DNA of 64,000 nt from Umbilicaria muhlenbergii. Lineage: Eukaryota > Ascomycota > Lecanoromycetes > Umbilicariales > Umbilicariaceae. A program made the position numbers and the translations under genes. This document shows positions 1-11,353 of this stretch, piece by piece. The stretch is from assembly GCA_000611775.1 (NCBI GenBank), contig KK106984.1, positions 2,018,580-2,082,579 of the forward strand, in the 5' to 3' direction. Position 1 is the first letter of the stretch. Each line of letters starts with the position of its first letter. The notes under the pieces are model-generated. The model saw only the letters and a program-made list of their open reading frames with translations. It was not told where the DNA came from and made no database searches.

Positions 1-213
1 TTTGGGCTGTCTGGGGGTTAGAAATTGGGATATAGAAATTGAGGGAGCAGAGGGAGCCTCCAGCGAGAGGGAGTGTTGAATTTAGGCGCTGTCGGCTTAC
101 GGCAGCCGCTTATCGGGGTGATTTCGGGGTGGATTTCAGGGTGGATTTCGGGGTTCAGGCTCCTCAGCCATGGCCTTATAATTAGGCGATTTCTCCTCTG
201 TTTTAGCAGTCAG

Positions 214-850
214 TCAGTCCTTATTGATATTTTCAACACTCGCCAGATCCTCAACATGCTCGTCCCCACTTCCCTCTCCCAGATCTTTCAACGCTTCGTC
301 CAACATGAACAGATAGTCTTTGTTATCCCCAGCCAAGCCTCTGCTACGAGACATGTTCTGTGCTAAATCATCGGGATCCTGCACCCCGAGGAATTGCGGA
401 TTGTCAGGAAGACCTATGTAAACCAAGCAATTCTCTATCGGAGGTTGGGAAGAATCAGCTGGTACAAAGGGTGTGTACCGAATGCTGTAGCCGTTCATCT
501 CACGGATGTCGAGGTGATCTTGCACCTCTTTCGCATGGGCCCCAGGAATACGGTAGGCAGCTCCCCATGTGTGGCGGGAGGGTGGACCTGTGTGCTGTGG
601 GAAGAGAGTAAGTGAAAACTTCGTATCTTGCAGCACTACACCTCACAGCTAAGTGTATATTCATGATAAGGGCTCGTTTTCATCAGGACTGTGTCACAAA
701 CACTGCATGAAGCCGCGTCCGAATTGTAACCGCACGTTGCACGACAGGAAATACACGCCTTATTTCTACATCGTGCGCAGTACAGTCTCGCTATGCGAAC
801 CCCTTCGATCGATGATAGTGTGGGGGATCAAGACTCCTTGGCCGAGCTTC
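214..850 (-). pseudogene. Decayed ChaC-type glutathione-specific gamma-glutamylcyclotransferase
   Basis: The frame 604-214 encodes the C-terminal half of a ChaC protein, which cleaves glutathione to 5-oxoproline and Cys-Gly in the cytosol. Diagnostic pieces are WGAAYRIPG, a YLDIRE-like LDIREMNGYS, CLVYIGLPDNPQFLG, a SRSRG block and GSGDEHV near the end. A good 3' splice site (CTCTTCCCACAG) precedes this exon at about 605. The first half, which should carry the YGSLIW glutathione-binding loop and FWQ..DHRG, is not intact. Upstream on the same strand (about 785-845) there are only shifted scraps: GVLI, then in another frame PPHYHRSKGF, resembling the family's GSLIWKPPPHYDRRVPGF with several bases missing and stops after it. 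I infer a 5'-eroded gene. A shortened expressed protein is possible but would lack the catalytic loop. Confidence 0.62.
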
Positions 851-959
851 TGACCTTTCCCAGAAAGGCTGACAGTGAGTGTATAAGCCGCCCTGCTTTG
901 CAACCCTTGGGTCTAGTTGGCTCTTGTGACTCTCAACAACAGCGTACCATGACTAACAG

Positions 960-3203
960 ATGGCAGAGTCGCTCTCACTTGTAGCTAGCATCATAGCTGT
1001 TGCCACTGTTGCTGCACAGATCACTTCCACTCTATCTAAACTTCGGGTAATATGCGAACTCCCCGCCAGGCTTCATGCTTTGAGCAACGAGCTCAACGAT
1101 CTTCAAGTTGTACTCCGTCATGTAGACACACTTGTTGATGATGGCACGGCGCAGCAGAACGAGGAGAAGAAAACAATACTACGGCTGCTTCAACAAGCAA
1201 AGTGGAAGCTTTCAGACCTCAACGTCATCATTCAGCGCCTGACTGTATCCTGTGTCAACAACAGACAATTCGTAGTTCGTGCTGCAACATGGTGGAAGGA
1301 GAAATCTCAGCTGCAAGCCCTTCAGCAAGACCTTCGTGGAATTAAAGTAAGTCTAAACATCCTTTTGGGTGTATCAAACTCGTAAGAGTCTCTACTTTCC
1401 CTCATTTTCGTGGCGAGAATATATATTCTAAAGCCAATGGGCAAAGTCCGTTGACTTGTGCATTATAGAAAAGGCATGATGCGCGTTGAACTAGACCTTC
1501 GCAGAGTTTCTGTAGTGACAACAGAGATGTCCCCGAACCAAGAGGCTCTTCATGATAGTGTTTTACAGAACCTCAATCACTGCCAGGAAAACTTGGTCAG
1601 ACCTTGCAGCAAAATAAAGATCACGTGGACGAACGTCTGAACAGGCTTGAGCAGATGCTGATGGAGCAGTTTTCGCGCGTTCAGACACAGCAAGAATATT
1701 CGGGGGGAAGTAACTTCCCAGAAGTTCCCATTCAGCGACACAAGCAACCTACGTAAGAATATCGTGCTGAAGTCAATGAAAGAGAGGGTAAAAGCGGTCA
1801 TTTTATTGAAGGGATTTGCATTCGGATTGCTCTGTACATAATTGTAATCTGTCAGTCACCTTGTCCTTGTACTTGTCATTTAACCCACAAACACGAAACA
1901 CCTGAGTTTGTGGCACGCGTGCTGGGAAGTTATTTCTGGACTACGCTGGGATGCCGCTCATGAGCCGGCGCTGCGATACCGCATTCTGCGTAAGAAAGCA
2001 AACACCTTACCTCAGTATGGAATACTGGTTCCATGTATGATCAACCCGCAGTCGATCCACACATGGAGCTCACCACCTTAAGAAGGGTTCCTGAAGGTGC
2101 TCAGTGCATCGCTTTTGCTCTTTTCGGGGAATATTGATGGTCTAGAAGGATCTTTCGTCAGAGGATTAGCATCCCCAGAAGATGTTGATGCGGGCCGGGG
2201 ATGGGGAGTTCTGCGAGTGAGCACACCGATTCTATCTTGCGTAATAGTATACTACACTCAACCGAGTGGGCGCTTTATCAATCCCAGTATGGAACCTGCA
2301 AGTTTCTGATGGCGGCTGGAGCAGATCCAGAATGCAAGTAAGTCTCAACATTTCCCAGTCTAATGTCAAATGCATGCTGATCAAGCAAAGTTCAGCGAGC
2401 GACAAAGTCAAAGTGTGGGATCATGTACTTCAAGGTCATCTTTCAGACAAAGAACAAGAGACCATGAAATGCCTTCTAGATAGCAGCGACTTCGTCGACG
2501 AACGGAAATTTCCCCTGGTACATAAATAAAATAGTTCTAGGAATGTCGTTGTGTTCCCTCGAAGCACATCTCCTCGATGACCCAGAGGATTCATCATATT
2601 GACGAGCGGAAGCGCAGAGCACTCTGCTGGGCTGTAGCAAGAGGTGATGAAAGATCAACTGTCACATTGTTAGTCCCACGGGGCCAACCCCAATGTCATT
2701 GACAAGAACGGAGGGACACCTTTATACCTCGCTGTCGGCGAAGGACGCACAGGCTTCATCCGTCTCTTACTAGAGACAGGTGCTCATACTGACCCCAAGC
2801 TTCCGCCTAGGATCGGACGCAGCACACCCTTGACTTGATCTGTGCTGCCATGAACGCGCCGGACCCCTTAGCCACCAAGACTCTCCTGGATTTCAAGGCG
2901 AACGTAAATGCATGTAACCCGGAGGGAGTGACGGCGCTACAATAAGTCGCTCGTTGCAATACAGTCAGCCATGCTTTGCTTCTCTTTGAACACAACGCTG
3001 ATCTAAATCTACGTTCAAAAGATGGAAAACTTCCACTGACTGTCGCAGTCACCTACAACAACCATGATGTTCTCCAACTGCTTCTTGAACGCTGATTTGA
3101 GTTCTCGGAATACCCACGTCTCCACACCCCGCATTTCCTCGACGTTGTTGCGGAATATGCTGACTTGACACAATTTCGATTGTTGCGTCCGCGGACCATC
3201 TAA
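960..3203 (+). pseudogene. Decayed fungal NLR-like gene: STAND N-terminal domain plus ankyrin repeats
   Basis: The first exon (960-1385) encodes MAESLSLVASIIAVATVAAQ, the hydrophobic start of the fungal STAND/NLR N-terminal domain. It is followed by a helical bundle, a second exon with DLRRVSVVTTEMS, and a coiled-coil-like linker. From about 2230 ankyrin repeats follow: CKFLMAAGADPE, GGTPLYLAVGEGRTGFI, LLLETGAHTD, LLLFEHNADLNLR, LQLLLER. The repeats sit in different frames. Visible lesions are a one-base frame change near 1600, frame changes near 2528 and 2575, an in-frame TAA inside an ankyrin repeat near 2944, and a TGA near 3094 where relatives have Trp. No NACHT or NB-ARC NTPase lies between the two parts, as is usual for this ankyrin subfamily. 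Family members are thought to act as intracellular sensors in non-self recognition. I judge it non-functional. Confidence 0.75.
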
Positions 3204-3944
3204 AGCCCCTACTGCATAACCGGCTGTCTTCCCCCGCCATCCCACCTAACCCGACTACAAACCCACTCCACCGCCTCCCTCCCCCTCGTCCCATCCAACA
3301 GATTATGATTGAAATCTCAACTGAAAGCGCTGAATTCTGATAACAGAAGGTGAAATAAGGCCGACAAGTTGTTAAAAGCCTCAGAAAGAGCGAGCAAGCC
3401 AGAGCAAGCAAGAAATTAACATTTAAATGAAAGTCAATTTGAACACTTCGTAGACAACCTTTGTCGTATAAACAAATGCCACGAAATCTAGTCCTAGATT
3501 ACCTCTATATTCGTAGGGGATTAAGTGAGGAATTATGAAGTTGTGAGCGTTATTCTCGGAATTCTGAAGTGGGCGAGGTCATTTCAATGTTCTTTAACGT
3601 GCTTCTGAACAGCGTCTATCAGATCTTTGACTACGTGCTAGTGCTTGCCAGCAGGTGAGGGAAAAATTATGATGATCTTTTTGAATGGAGTGAGGTCTAA
3701 CTGAATGACTCCGAAGGTACCGCGTTAGGGCTTTGTTATAGTGGTGAGTGGTTACTACAAGTAATGGAGGTTAAAAACAGATAAGTCTAAATGTTCTTCT
3801 AGTCCAAAAACAGCTAGTCACTACTATTTCGCTATCCAGATCGCCTCGTCCGCAAACTCCCCGCTCAAGTACAATCCCATGCACCCTTCAAAGCCCACTT
3901 CCACCAAAAAGCCAATACAAGACCATCAATCGTCAGTAATACTC
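3204..3944. other. Non-coding spacer between two NLR-like loci
   Basis: No convincing coding frame or repeat was found here. The stretch separates the 3' end of the ankyrin pseudogene from the 3' end of the convergent NLR-like gene. Confidence 0.5.
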
Positions 3945-6116
3945 TCACGAAAGATCAGTTTCCCCTAGCTGTTGGCCCAACTCCTCCACGTCACGCCCCA
4001 GTTTAGTGCTCCAGTGCAGCGCAGTAAACCCTCCTTGGTTGGTGCAGTGTGTAGGAAGATCAAAGATCTCATCCTTATCCAAGAGCTTGCAAATATGTCG
4101 GCTTCGCCCGGGGCTTGTCAACAGGAGCTTAAATACACAGTCCAAGTCCTTGGCAGCCAAGCGAAGCAAAGAGCCGACAGCCGCAAGGATTTCCTTACGC
4201 CGATCCGTATCCTCATAATAAGAGATGGCATCTATAATGCAGAAGAGAATGGTCTGTTCAGGTAATTGTGTGACCAGCTTGCCGAAGACTTTGCACAGGC
4301 TTTCAACGTCGTCGTTCCGTACGTTTTTCAAGCTGCGGATGTCTGTGAGGTCGAATTCATGGTATTGTTCCAAGAGCTGAGCCAGAAGACTGTTCATCAT
4401 TCCTGGCGGACTTGCATCTGGATCGCGGGACTCATTCACATGTTCGCCGCAAAAGAACCGGAGTCCAATTAGCGGACCTTCAGTTCTTAGGGAATCTGCC
4501 AGCTTCGCGGACACAAAGGTTACAGGTGACCTTCGAACGACCTTGGAATTGCCATTTAGCAAGAGCGCTGCCGACGAGATGCTTGTCAGCCAAGACCGCA
4601 GTTTCGGAGCTGTCATGAGCGCCACCGCGCGGTTTTGGTCGTCGATGCTAAGGGTACCCGCTAGCCGCAAACAATTCTGGACGTCGCGAGATGGCACATC
4701 GGATTCATAGCTGAGCGATTCGAGGACTCGGTCGACAGTGATGCCTTTTGGGCGTAGATCCTGTTTCCGCACTTCGGTATACGTTAGATGCTGTGTGTGC
4801 GCCGACTATAAGGACGACTCACATTTCTCAGCTTGTGGGTCGAGCATTTGACTCCATTGGAGTTGTATGTACACCTTATTCAATACATCTATCTGCAGAG
4901 CCTGTAATTGGGCCGCTTGGATTTGGTGGTCCTGTAAGTGAGTCACCTGGGCTTGGAGACTTTCCATCTGCACATCGTTCTTCAGATACTGACGCTCATC
5001 TGCGGTTGAAGATCAGATATAAACGTTATATGATGGTATCAGAGTCGCTCTTACGGAGCTTGTGCTCCTCCTCTGATATGTGTCTGAGGCGCCCCATATT
5101 ACGATTGACCTCTCCAAGTTTTTGGTAGGAGCAGGTGACCGCTTGCTGATGGAAACGATCAGATAATGTCCGCAGATCTTCGATCTTCGCCGACAACTCT
5201 GCTTCATACGTTGACTGCTTGAACAACGCTTTTAAGGATTTTCCTAAGCTTGATTAGTGGATGGCTAGCCTGCTTCGTTGTAGCGTTCTTACGCATCGCT
5301 TTAATGCTATACCAGCAAAGTACATGACCAAGGACTTTGAGTGTGGCGACATATAAGTCCAGGCTACACTTCTGCAGGGCTTCCGACTTTTGAAATTCCT
5401 CGAGAACCACCTTCGTTTCATCTAGTCGAATTGGAATCTCGACGATTGCTTTGAAAATTTCTTCTCTCAGGTCATTCAGGCGAGCTGCTGCTCCGAGGAT
5501 AAGTTTCAGACCGCCACACAAAATTGACAAATAATGTGACTCTGTGGGAAGAAGTCCAATCCATGCATTGAACGCCTTATGGGTTTCCCCAAATTTCCTA
5601 AAGCCCTTCCGAAGGGAGCCCCAAAACCCCTTCAAATCCTCAACCTTGTACTTCTCCTCCAATTTACTGACTTCTCTCAAAACTTCATCCCAGGTATGTG
5701 ACTGGTGGATGTTGATATGCGTTTTGAACTTCTCGTCAGCGCAGCTTTCGTATCTCTCTATTGCCTCAACGAAAAGACTGTTCTCTTTGGTGGCTTCGTC
5801 GTAACTTGGTAGTCTAGGATGTATTAGCAAAAGTAGCGCTTAATGGCGTGAAGGGTGTTACAGACAGATAGTCCCCAACTTGGGTCTGTATAGGAGGGTC
5901 CCCTATTGTTATTGAAGCAGATTCGCTGACCATGTTCTGATCCTCGATCCTCTCAAAAACGTCCTTCTCGGGGCAGAAAACAACCCTCGGATCTGCAGTA
6001 TTGAGAGCAGGATGCTGGCTCCCATCTAGGGTTCGTCTCATCCATGACAAACTCAGATCCTTGCGTATCCGCCGTCTAAAATCTTTTGGAGGTTCAATGT
6101 CTACAAACGACTCCAT
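3945..6116 (-). CDS. NLR-like/STAND-like protein with degenerate NTPase core
   Basis: Five exons can be joined: 6116-about 5866, 5813-5293, 5243-5055, 4999-4823 and 4771-3945, giving about 654 residues. Introns 2 to 4 have clear donors, and CTAAT/CTAAC branch sites precede the acceptors of introns 2 and 4; the first donor is uncertain. I chose the Met of MESFVDIEPPKDF because the frame extends only to a TTG beyond it. Exon 2 encodes the long helical N-terminal domain typical of fungal NTPase sensors (SHTWDEVLREV, KGFRKFGETHKAFNAWIGLLP). Exons 3-4 form a coiled coil. Exon 5 matches the NTPase-like module (KLRSWLTSISSAALLLNGNS, LRFFCGEH, SPPGMMNSLLAQLLEQ, LFCIIDAISYYED, KLLLTSPGRS). At the P-loop position the sequence reads NGNSKVVRRSP, without GxxGxGKS/T. 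It probably signals without classical nucleotide hydrolysis, or is a scaffold; the function is unknown. It converges on the ankyrin pseudogene. Confidence 0.72.
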
Positions 6117-7390
6117 TGTGCAGACAATAGGTAATGCCAAAGCTGTAATTTAGAGAAATGGGGGGGGGGGGGAAGCTGCAACAGCCAGGGACATCAGTCT
6201 CGCAAGGCGGCTGTCAAGTTGTGGTGTAGGTTGCACAACGCACGCCATGCTGCGGACTGTTGTTGCCTACTAATTCCCAGCTGTATCACCATAGTCAAGG
6301 GTGATGAAGGCTACATGCGTCCGAACTCCCTGCATAGACGCCTGGATTTTGTTGTTATCTTTATGCCAGCGATTGGAGGGCTCTAGGTCTACCGAAGATA
6401 ACGCACTTTGAATGATTGAGAAGCAATATCTTGGGTTGCACATGTTTCCTACTGGTGGTTTAATCAATTGCTCTTGGAGCTCAGTCTTGCACAAGGCTCC
6501 TGTTTTACGCCTTTCTTCTGCAGATAGGCTGACAGATGTTGTAGCACCCTTCTAGGCAACAGCGAGGTGAAATCAGTTAGACACACCTCAAGCCTGCATA
6601 CTGTTGTGCAGTATGCGGTATTTATTCGGTTTCTTCTACAAAAGGGGCCTGCTGAGTAATGGCCGACTTCACTGTCCAACCCATCTACTTCTCTGATAGG
6701 TTGACAAATATCGAAGCGACTTTTTGCGGGCATCCTGGGCATCAGTTTGATCGCTGCGGTTCCACGATCAGAAGACCGCAGCGGCACAGCACGCATTGCA
6801 TTGCCCATATGCGAGACGCCGCTCAAATGGCTGCCATTTGGCTGTTCAGGCAGCTTTCTGGGCAAGCGACGTGTCTCATTGGCTCATCCACCCGGCAAAG
6901 ACAGATCCTCTGGATTCAGACGTTGATCTGTGGACTTAGCTATGAGTTAGTGAAGGCATCTATTGGCGGACTTCTTAGATCCTACAAGTCTGATTGGTCG
7001 GGCGGCATACTTGAATAGAGAAATGGCAGACTCTTGGGCGGCGCCTTGTACCACCTTCCACTCATTACCTACAGCATGCAGCAGGCCTTTGACTGCTCTC
7101 CTGCTCCTATGGGTAAATATACACTCTACAGATGTGTTTGATATACATGATCGAACTAAAGTTAGTACCATTCCTTCGCGGCTACAATAATATTCGGTTG
7201 GTCAGCCTGATTCTCATTGCATCGCCGTTCAGAGTTCTCATTGCAAGTTCTGCTCAGCGGTTCTTAGGCCTTTAGCATCCACCTTGTGCCCATCAAGAAA
7301 ACAAGAACAGCACCTGATGGAAAAGCAACTCGAGAATTTATTCGAACACTCTGAAGTCATTGTTTATTCCTCCTGAAGCGTTCGCCTGCC
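6117..7390. other. Intergenic region with a 13-base G run
   Basis: This is the shared upstream region of the NLR-like gene (leftward) and the AAA ATPase gene (rightward), 1.27 kb long. It carries a homopolymer of 13 G at 6160-6172. The short ORFs here show no family resemblance and overlap on both strands, so I call none of them. Confidence 0.5.
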
Positions 7391-10300
7391 ATGGCAAGCC
7401 TAACCACCACCACTGATGGTGCAGACCAAAGCAACGGAAGGTCAGCCCCGGGGAAGACTCGAGGATCCCCAGTTTCTATTGGTCATCGGTCTCACGAATA
7501 TACAAAGACTGAGGTCAACAACGTCAGAATCATCGGGAGCGCCCCAGCATTAGAGAAGGAGCACACTGTGCGGGAGATCATCGAGGTTGAGGCACAGCAT
7601 GCTATTCCTGATAGTATTAGTGATCAAGATCAAAGTCACTGCGGACATACCCTAAACCAAGCTTTTGCAGCGTTGACTGTCAAGGATCTGCGTGATCGAG
7701 TTGCTTCCCTGGAGAAGTCGCTAGCGGACCTTCGCGGAGTAGGCAAATTGAAACCTAGTTCCGAAACAGAAGATGCGGCGTATGATCTCCCAAATCAATG
7801 CTTTTCACAGCGCTAACACATCTGAAGATTCAGGCATTCCGCTAAAACCTCTTTCGATCTCAAACCAGCGCGCATCCCATCATCAAAATGGCATCACCCA
7901 AAATATATAGAGAAGCGAAACTCCAGTGTCCTTTCAATTTCTGTAAGGAAGACAGCAAGCAGTTCTGATGCTCAAAACGTAATTTTGCAAAAGGGCACCA
8001 CGGACCAAGTACAGAAGAATGTCGAGACTGACGAATCCGGAACAACGAGACTACTTGGGCCACGAGATCCAAATTGGCACGTTGGGGAGGTACCAGATAG
8101 AGTTGAAATCAAGCCCTCTATCCTCAAAGAAGATCTTCTAATTGCCACCGGGATCGATATGGGCGACAAATCAGTTCTCTTGAGACCGTTCAAACTTCTT
8201 GTCCTGTATGAGCAAGAGATCAAACACTATCTTGGTGGTCGAGAAGAAATATACAAAGACCTCGTTGCCAAAGCCAGAGCGAAGCTACTATCAAAGGTTC
8301 AAGGTGAGTCAAAGACAAACAAGGGGTCCTCCACATGCGCCAGCGATAATACGTTGCTTGAAACAATATCGACTGAGGCATAGACAGTGGAGGTGCTGAC
8401 AACTGAGCCTCCGATTTATAGCAGCGACCGCAGAAGAGGCGCCTAGAGAGGAAACGGCCCCGGCGAGAACGCTGGTTACAGCCTTGACAGCAGAAGAAGA
8501 GACCCACTTGGGTGCGGAAACAGCACTGAGCATCAAATCCGCTGGGGAACGTGTTGATTACCTTCGATGTCTAGTAACTTTTATCGACACTGACCTCAAG
8601 GATATACGATTACTTCGCCACCGTATAAGTAATGGCACCCTAAAGAAAATTGCCTTTGATGATCTCTGGCACCTCTTCAACCCCGGCGAACTGATAATTG
8701 CATTAAACCGCGAGTACTACCAGGCTTACCGGGTACTCCACGTGTCTGGTGGGCGACCGCTTTTCAGCAGTGAACGGCCTTTAAGCAGCGACAACGATTA
8801 TAGAGAGCCGCTATCGGAGGAGAGCCATAAGGATTGGACGAGATCCGATTTTGACATCGACTGCTTCTCCACATGCTTTGATGGAGAAGAGATTGCCCCA
8901 ATCCCGCGGCAGTTCGCTATTGCCGAGTTCGAAGGAGAACGACCCATAACATCTCTAGCGGCATTTCCTTTGAAATTTGTCGAGGACGAGGCATCACTAA
9001 GGGGGAGACTCCTGAAAAGGGGACAGAAGTTCAGGGACGTTGCAGGTGTAGCGCACAAGAAATACACGGGCTTGACTATGGGAACACCGCCAGAAGAGGT
9101 AATGCAACCACTGTTCACATTCCGACAGACAGTGACACATTTTTCCATAATACTGAAGAATTTTGATTGAACAGATAGATAGCGAAGCCATCGTTGATTT
9201 TGCGACCTCATTTCAATATAAAGAATCCTGGATACCGCAGTTTCATTGGGAAAAGGTCCCTAAAAAGGCGAACGGCAGAGAAACTTTCGAAGTCATACGG
9301 TGCGACGACGATGGCTGTACTTCATGTACAGATGTCCACAACGATACAGTCATTGATAGCAAACGCTTCAACGCTGTCATTGATCAAAATCCCCACCGCA
9401 TGATGACACCAATGAAACTCGACGATGAAAGACTGAGTGAGGAGCACTATGAACTTCTCCCCATAGGGGTCAATGCCTATGTTCTCCGCAACCGACGTTG
9501 GTGTAAGCATGGAATCACCCTCTTCTCTACTCAGAGAACCTGTTGCTGAGCCTTTCATAGACGTTCTTAACCTTAACCTGCTAAAGGACCTTGATTCGGA
9601 TGAACCTGGAATCGAAGAAAACGGTTTCAAGGACTTGGTCATTCCGTTCGAATACAAGGATCTCGTGGAAGCTCTCGTGAAGAATCACTCAAGAGGAACA
9701 AGGCCGACCTCAGGAGAAGCAGAGAGAGAACAGCATGTGGATCTCGTCAAGGGGAAGGGTAGCTTTACTAATCCTCATCACATCACGCAGTAGTAGATCG
9801 CTGACGAGCTTTTCATTCTCACAGGCAAAGGAATCATCATCCTCCTTCATGGGGTTCCCGGTGTTGGCAAATCATCTACGGCGGAGTGTGTGGCTGCATA
9901 TACCAAGCGCCCACTTTATCCCATCACTTGTGGTGATATTGGTGACACGGCTGAGAAGGTGGAGAGAAATCTTGAGCATCACTTCAGACTAGCAAACCAA
10001 TGTGAGAGCTAATGAACGATTGTCTGAAGTCTTGCAGCTGACATGACCTTAGGGGGTTGTGTGCTTCTCTTAGATGAGGCTGATGTTTTCCTGTATGTAC
10101 ATCTATCTCAATATTAGTATCTGTCGGCTAACAGCTTGATAAGTGCAAGGAGAACAGGAGAAAACCTAACGCGCAACGGGCTGGTATCGGTCTTTCTCCG
10201 GGTCCTGGAATACTATGCTGGGATACTCTTTCTCACTACAAACCGCGTAGGAACTTTTGATGAGGCCTTCCGATCCCGCATCCACCTTAGTCTGTACTAC

Positions 10301-10936
10301 CCACCTCTCGATAAAGACTCGACAACCAAGATTTGGAAGACGAACCTCGACCGTATTGAAAAGAGTGGAAGATTGGCTTTCAACCGCGAAAAGATCATGG
10401 ACTTTGCGGATAAGCAATTCAAAAACGGGACCCGCTGGAATGGTCGACAGATTCGCAATGCATTTCAAACGGCAATCTCTTTGGCTGGATACGACCAAAC
10501 GAAAAAGCTGGCCCTGGATCCAAGTCATGTTCCTGCAAAACCAAAGTTGACCAAAGACCATTTCAAGAAGGTGGCAAAAGCAAGCGCCGACTTCGATGAA
10601 TATGTGAAAGAAGTCATGGGAGGACAAGATTATGCAGAAAAGGCTGAATTAGAGGAACTGCGGGCAGATAAGTTCCGCATGGATTCGCTGCCTACCCATC
10701 CAAAAACCAGAGCCAAGAGGGGGGCAACTTCTACTCCTTTGAAAGCCGACTCTTCAGTTAACGGCGACAGCGATGAAGATGGGAAGGAAAGACGCAGGGA
10801 CAAAGAAAAGAAAATGCGGAGGGACAATAAGGAGAAGGAGAAGGAAAAGGAAAAGGAGAAGATGGAAATGGTAAGGCGTGGACAAGGAAGCGCTGCTGCA
10901 ATCTCATCCTCGGAGGATTCTGGCACCTCTGATTAG
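7391..10936 (+). CDS. Fungal AAA+ ATPase with N-terminal DUF7025-type domain
   Basis: Eight exons (7391-7779, 7834-8303, 8422-9098, 9175-9502, 9561-9758, 9825-10001, 10053-10092, 10135-10936) give an unbroken 1026-residue protein. A low-complexity N-terminus with a coiled coil (LRDRVASLEKSLADL) is followed by the conserved module before the ATPase (RVDYLRCLVTFIDTDL, FDDLWHLFNPGELI, VLHVSGGRP). The AAA+ core then shows Walker A GVPGVGKSS, Walker B CVLLLDEADVF, sensor-1 LFLTTNRVGTFDEAF and the arginine-finger region RSRIHLSL, plus a C-terminal helical lid (FKNGTRWNGRQIRNAFQTA). The tail is highly charged with KE repeats and ends in a Ser/Asp-rich segment. Such proteins are abundant in filamentous fungi, probably hexameric remodelling ATPases, with no settled substrate. 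Its neighbour is the NLR-like gene; cooperation between them is only inferred. Confidence 0.9.
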
Positions 10937-11353
10937 TTCATCCGATCGGTCATTGCACCATGCGGCAGGCGGCAGGGTGTACAGCAAGCAGTGGAAATCA
11001 CTTCTGGTCTGGGAAGAACGACGGGCGGGCCAGCGCTCCAAAGTTGTCACCGTAATGGAGTTATCTGTAGTTTCTTTGCACCTCCGCAGATAATGAATTC
11101 GAAGCCTGATTCTGCAGTGTCGCAACTCTCGAGGTTAAAACCGTCAGAGCCCCTTAGTGCCACCAGCGTTTGCCAAGTCAGAACACAGTAGATGGTATCT
11201 TTACCGCACCAGTTCGTACGCCCGCAACTCCAAAACTCCAATCCCACAAACCCCTCAACCCAACCCTCCACCAAACGCCCCCCAGAATCGCCTCCATCAT
11301 CCACCACCAACCCCCCCTCACCTCCAACCATCCACTCCCCAAACCCAAAATCC
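10937..11353. other. Convergent 3' intergenic region
   Basis: This separates the 3' ends of the AAA ATPase gene and the Arl3-like gene. The part beyond about 11220 is C-rich, continuing the base composition of the Arl3-like coding sequence. No separate gene is supported. Confidence 0.5.

Noticed and set aside
10790-10870. Purine-rich low-complexity tract (GAG/GAA/AAG)
   Set aside because: It is the coding sequence of the KE-rich tail of the AAA ATPase, not an independent repeat.
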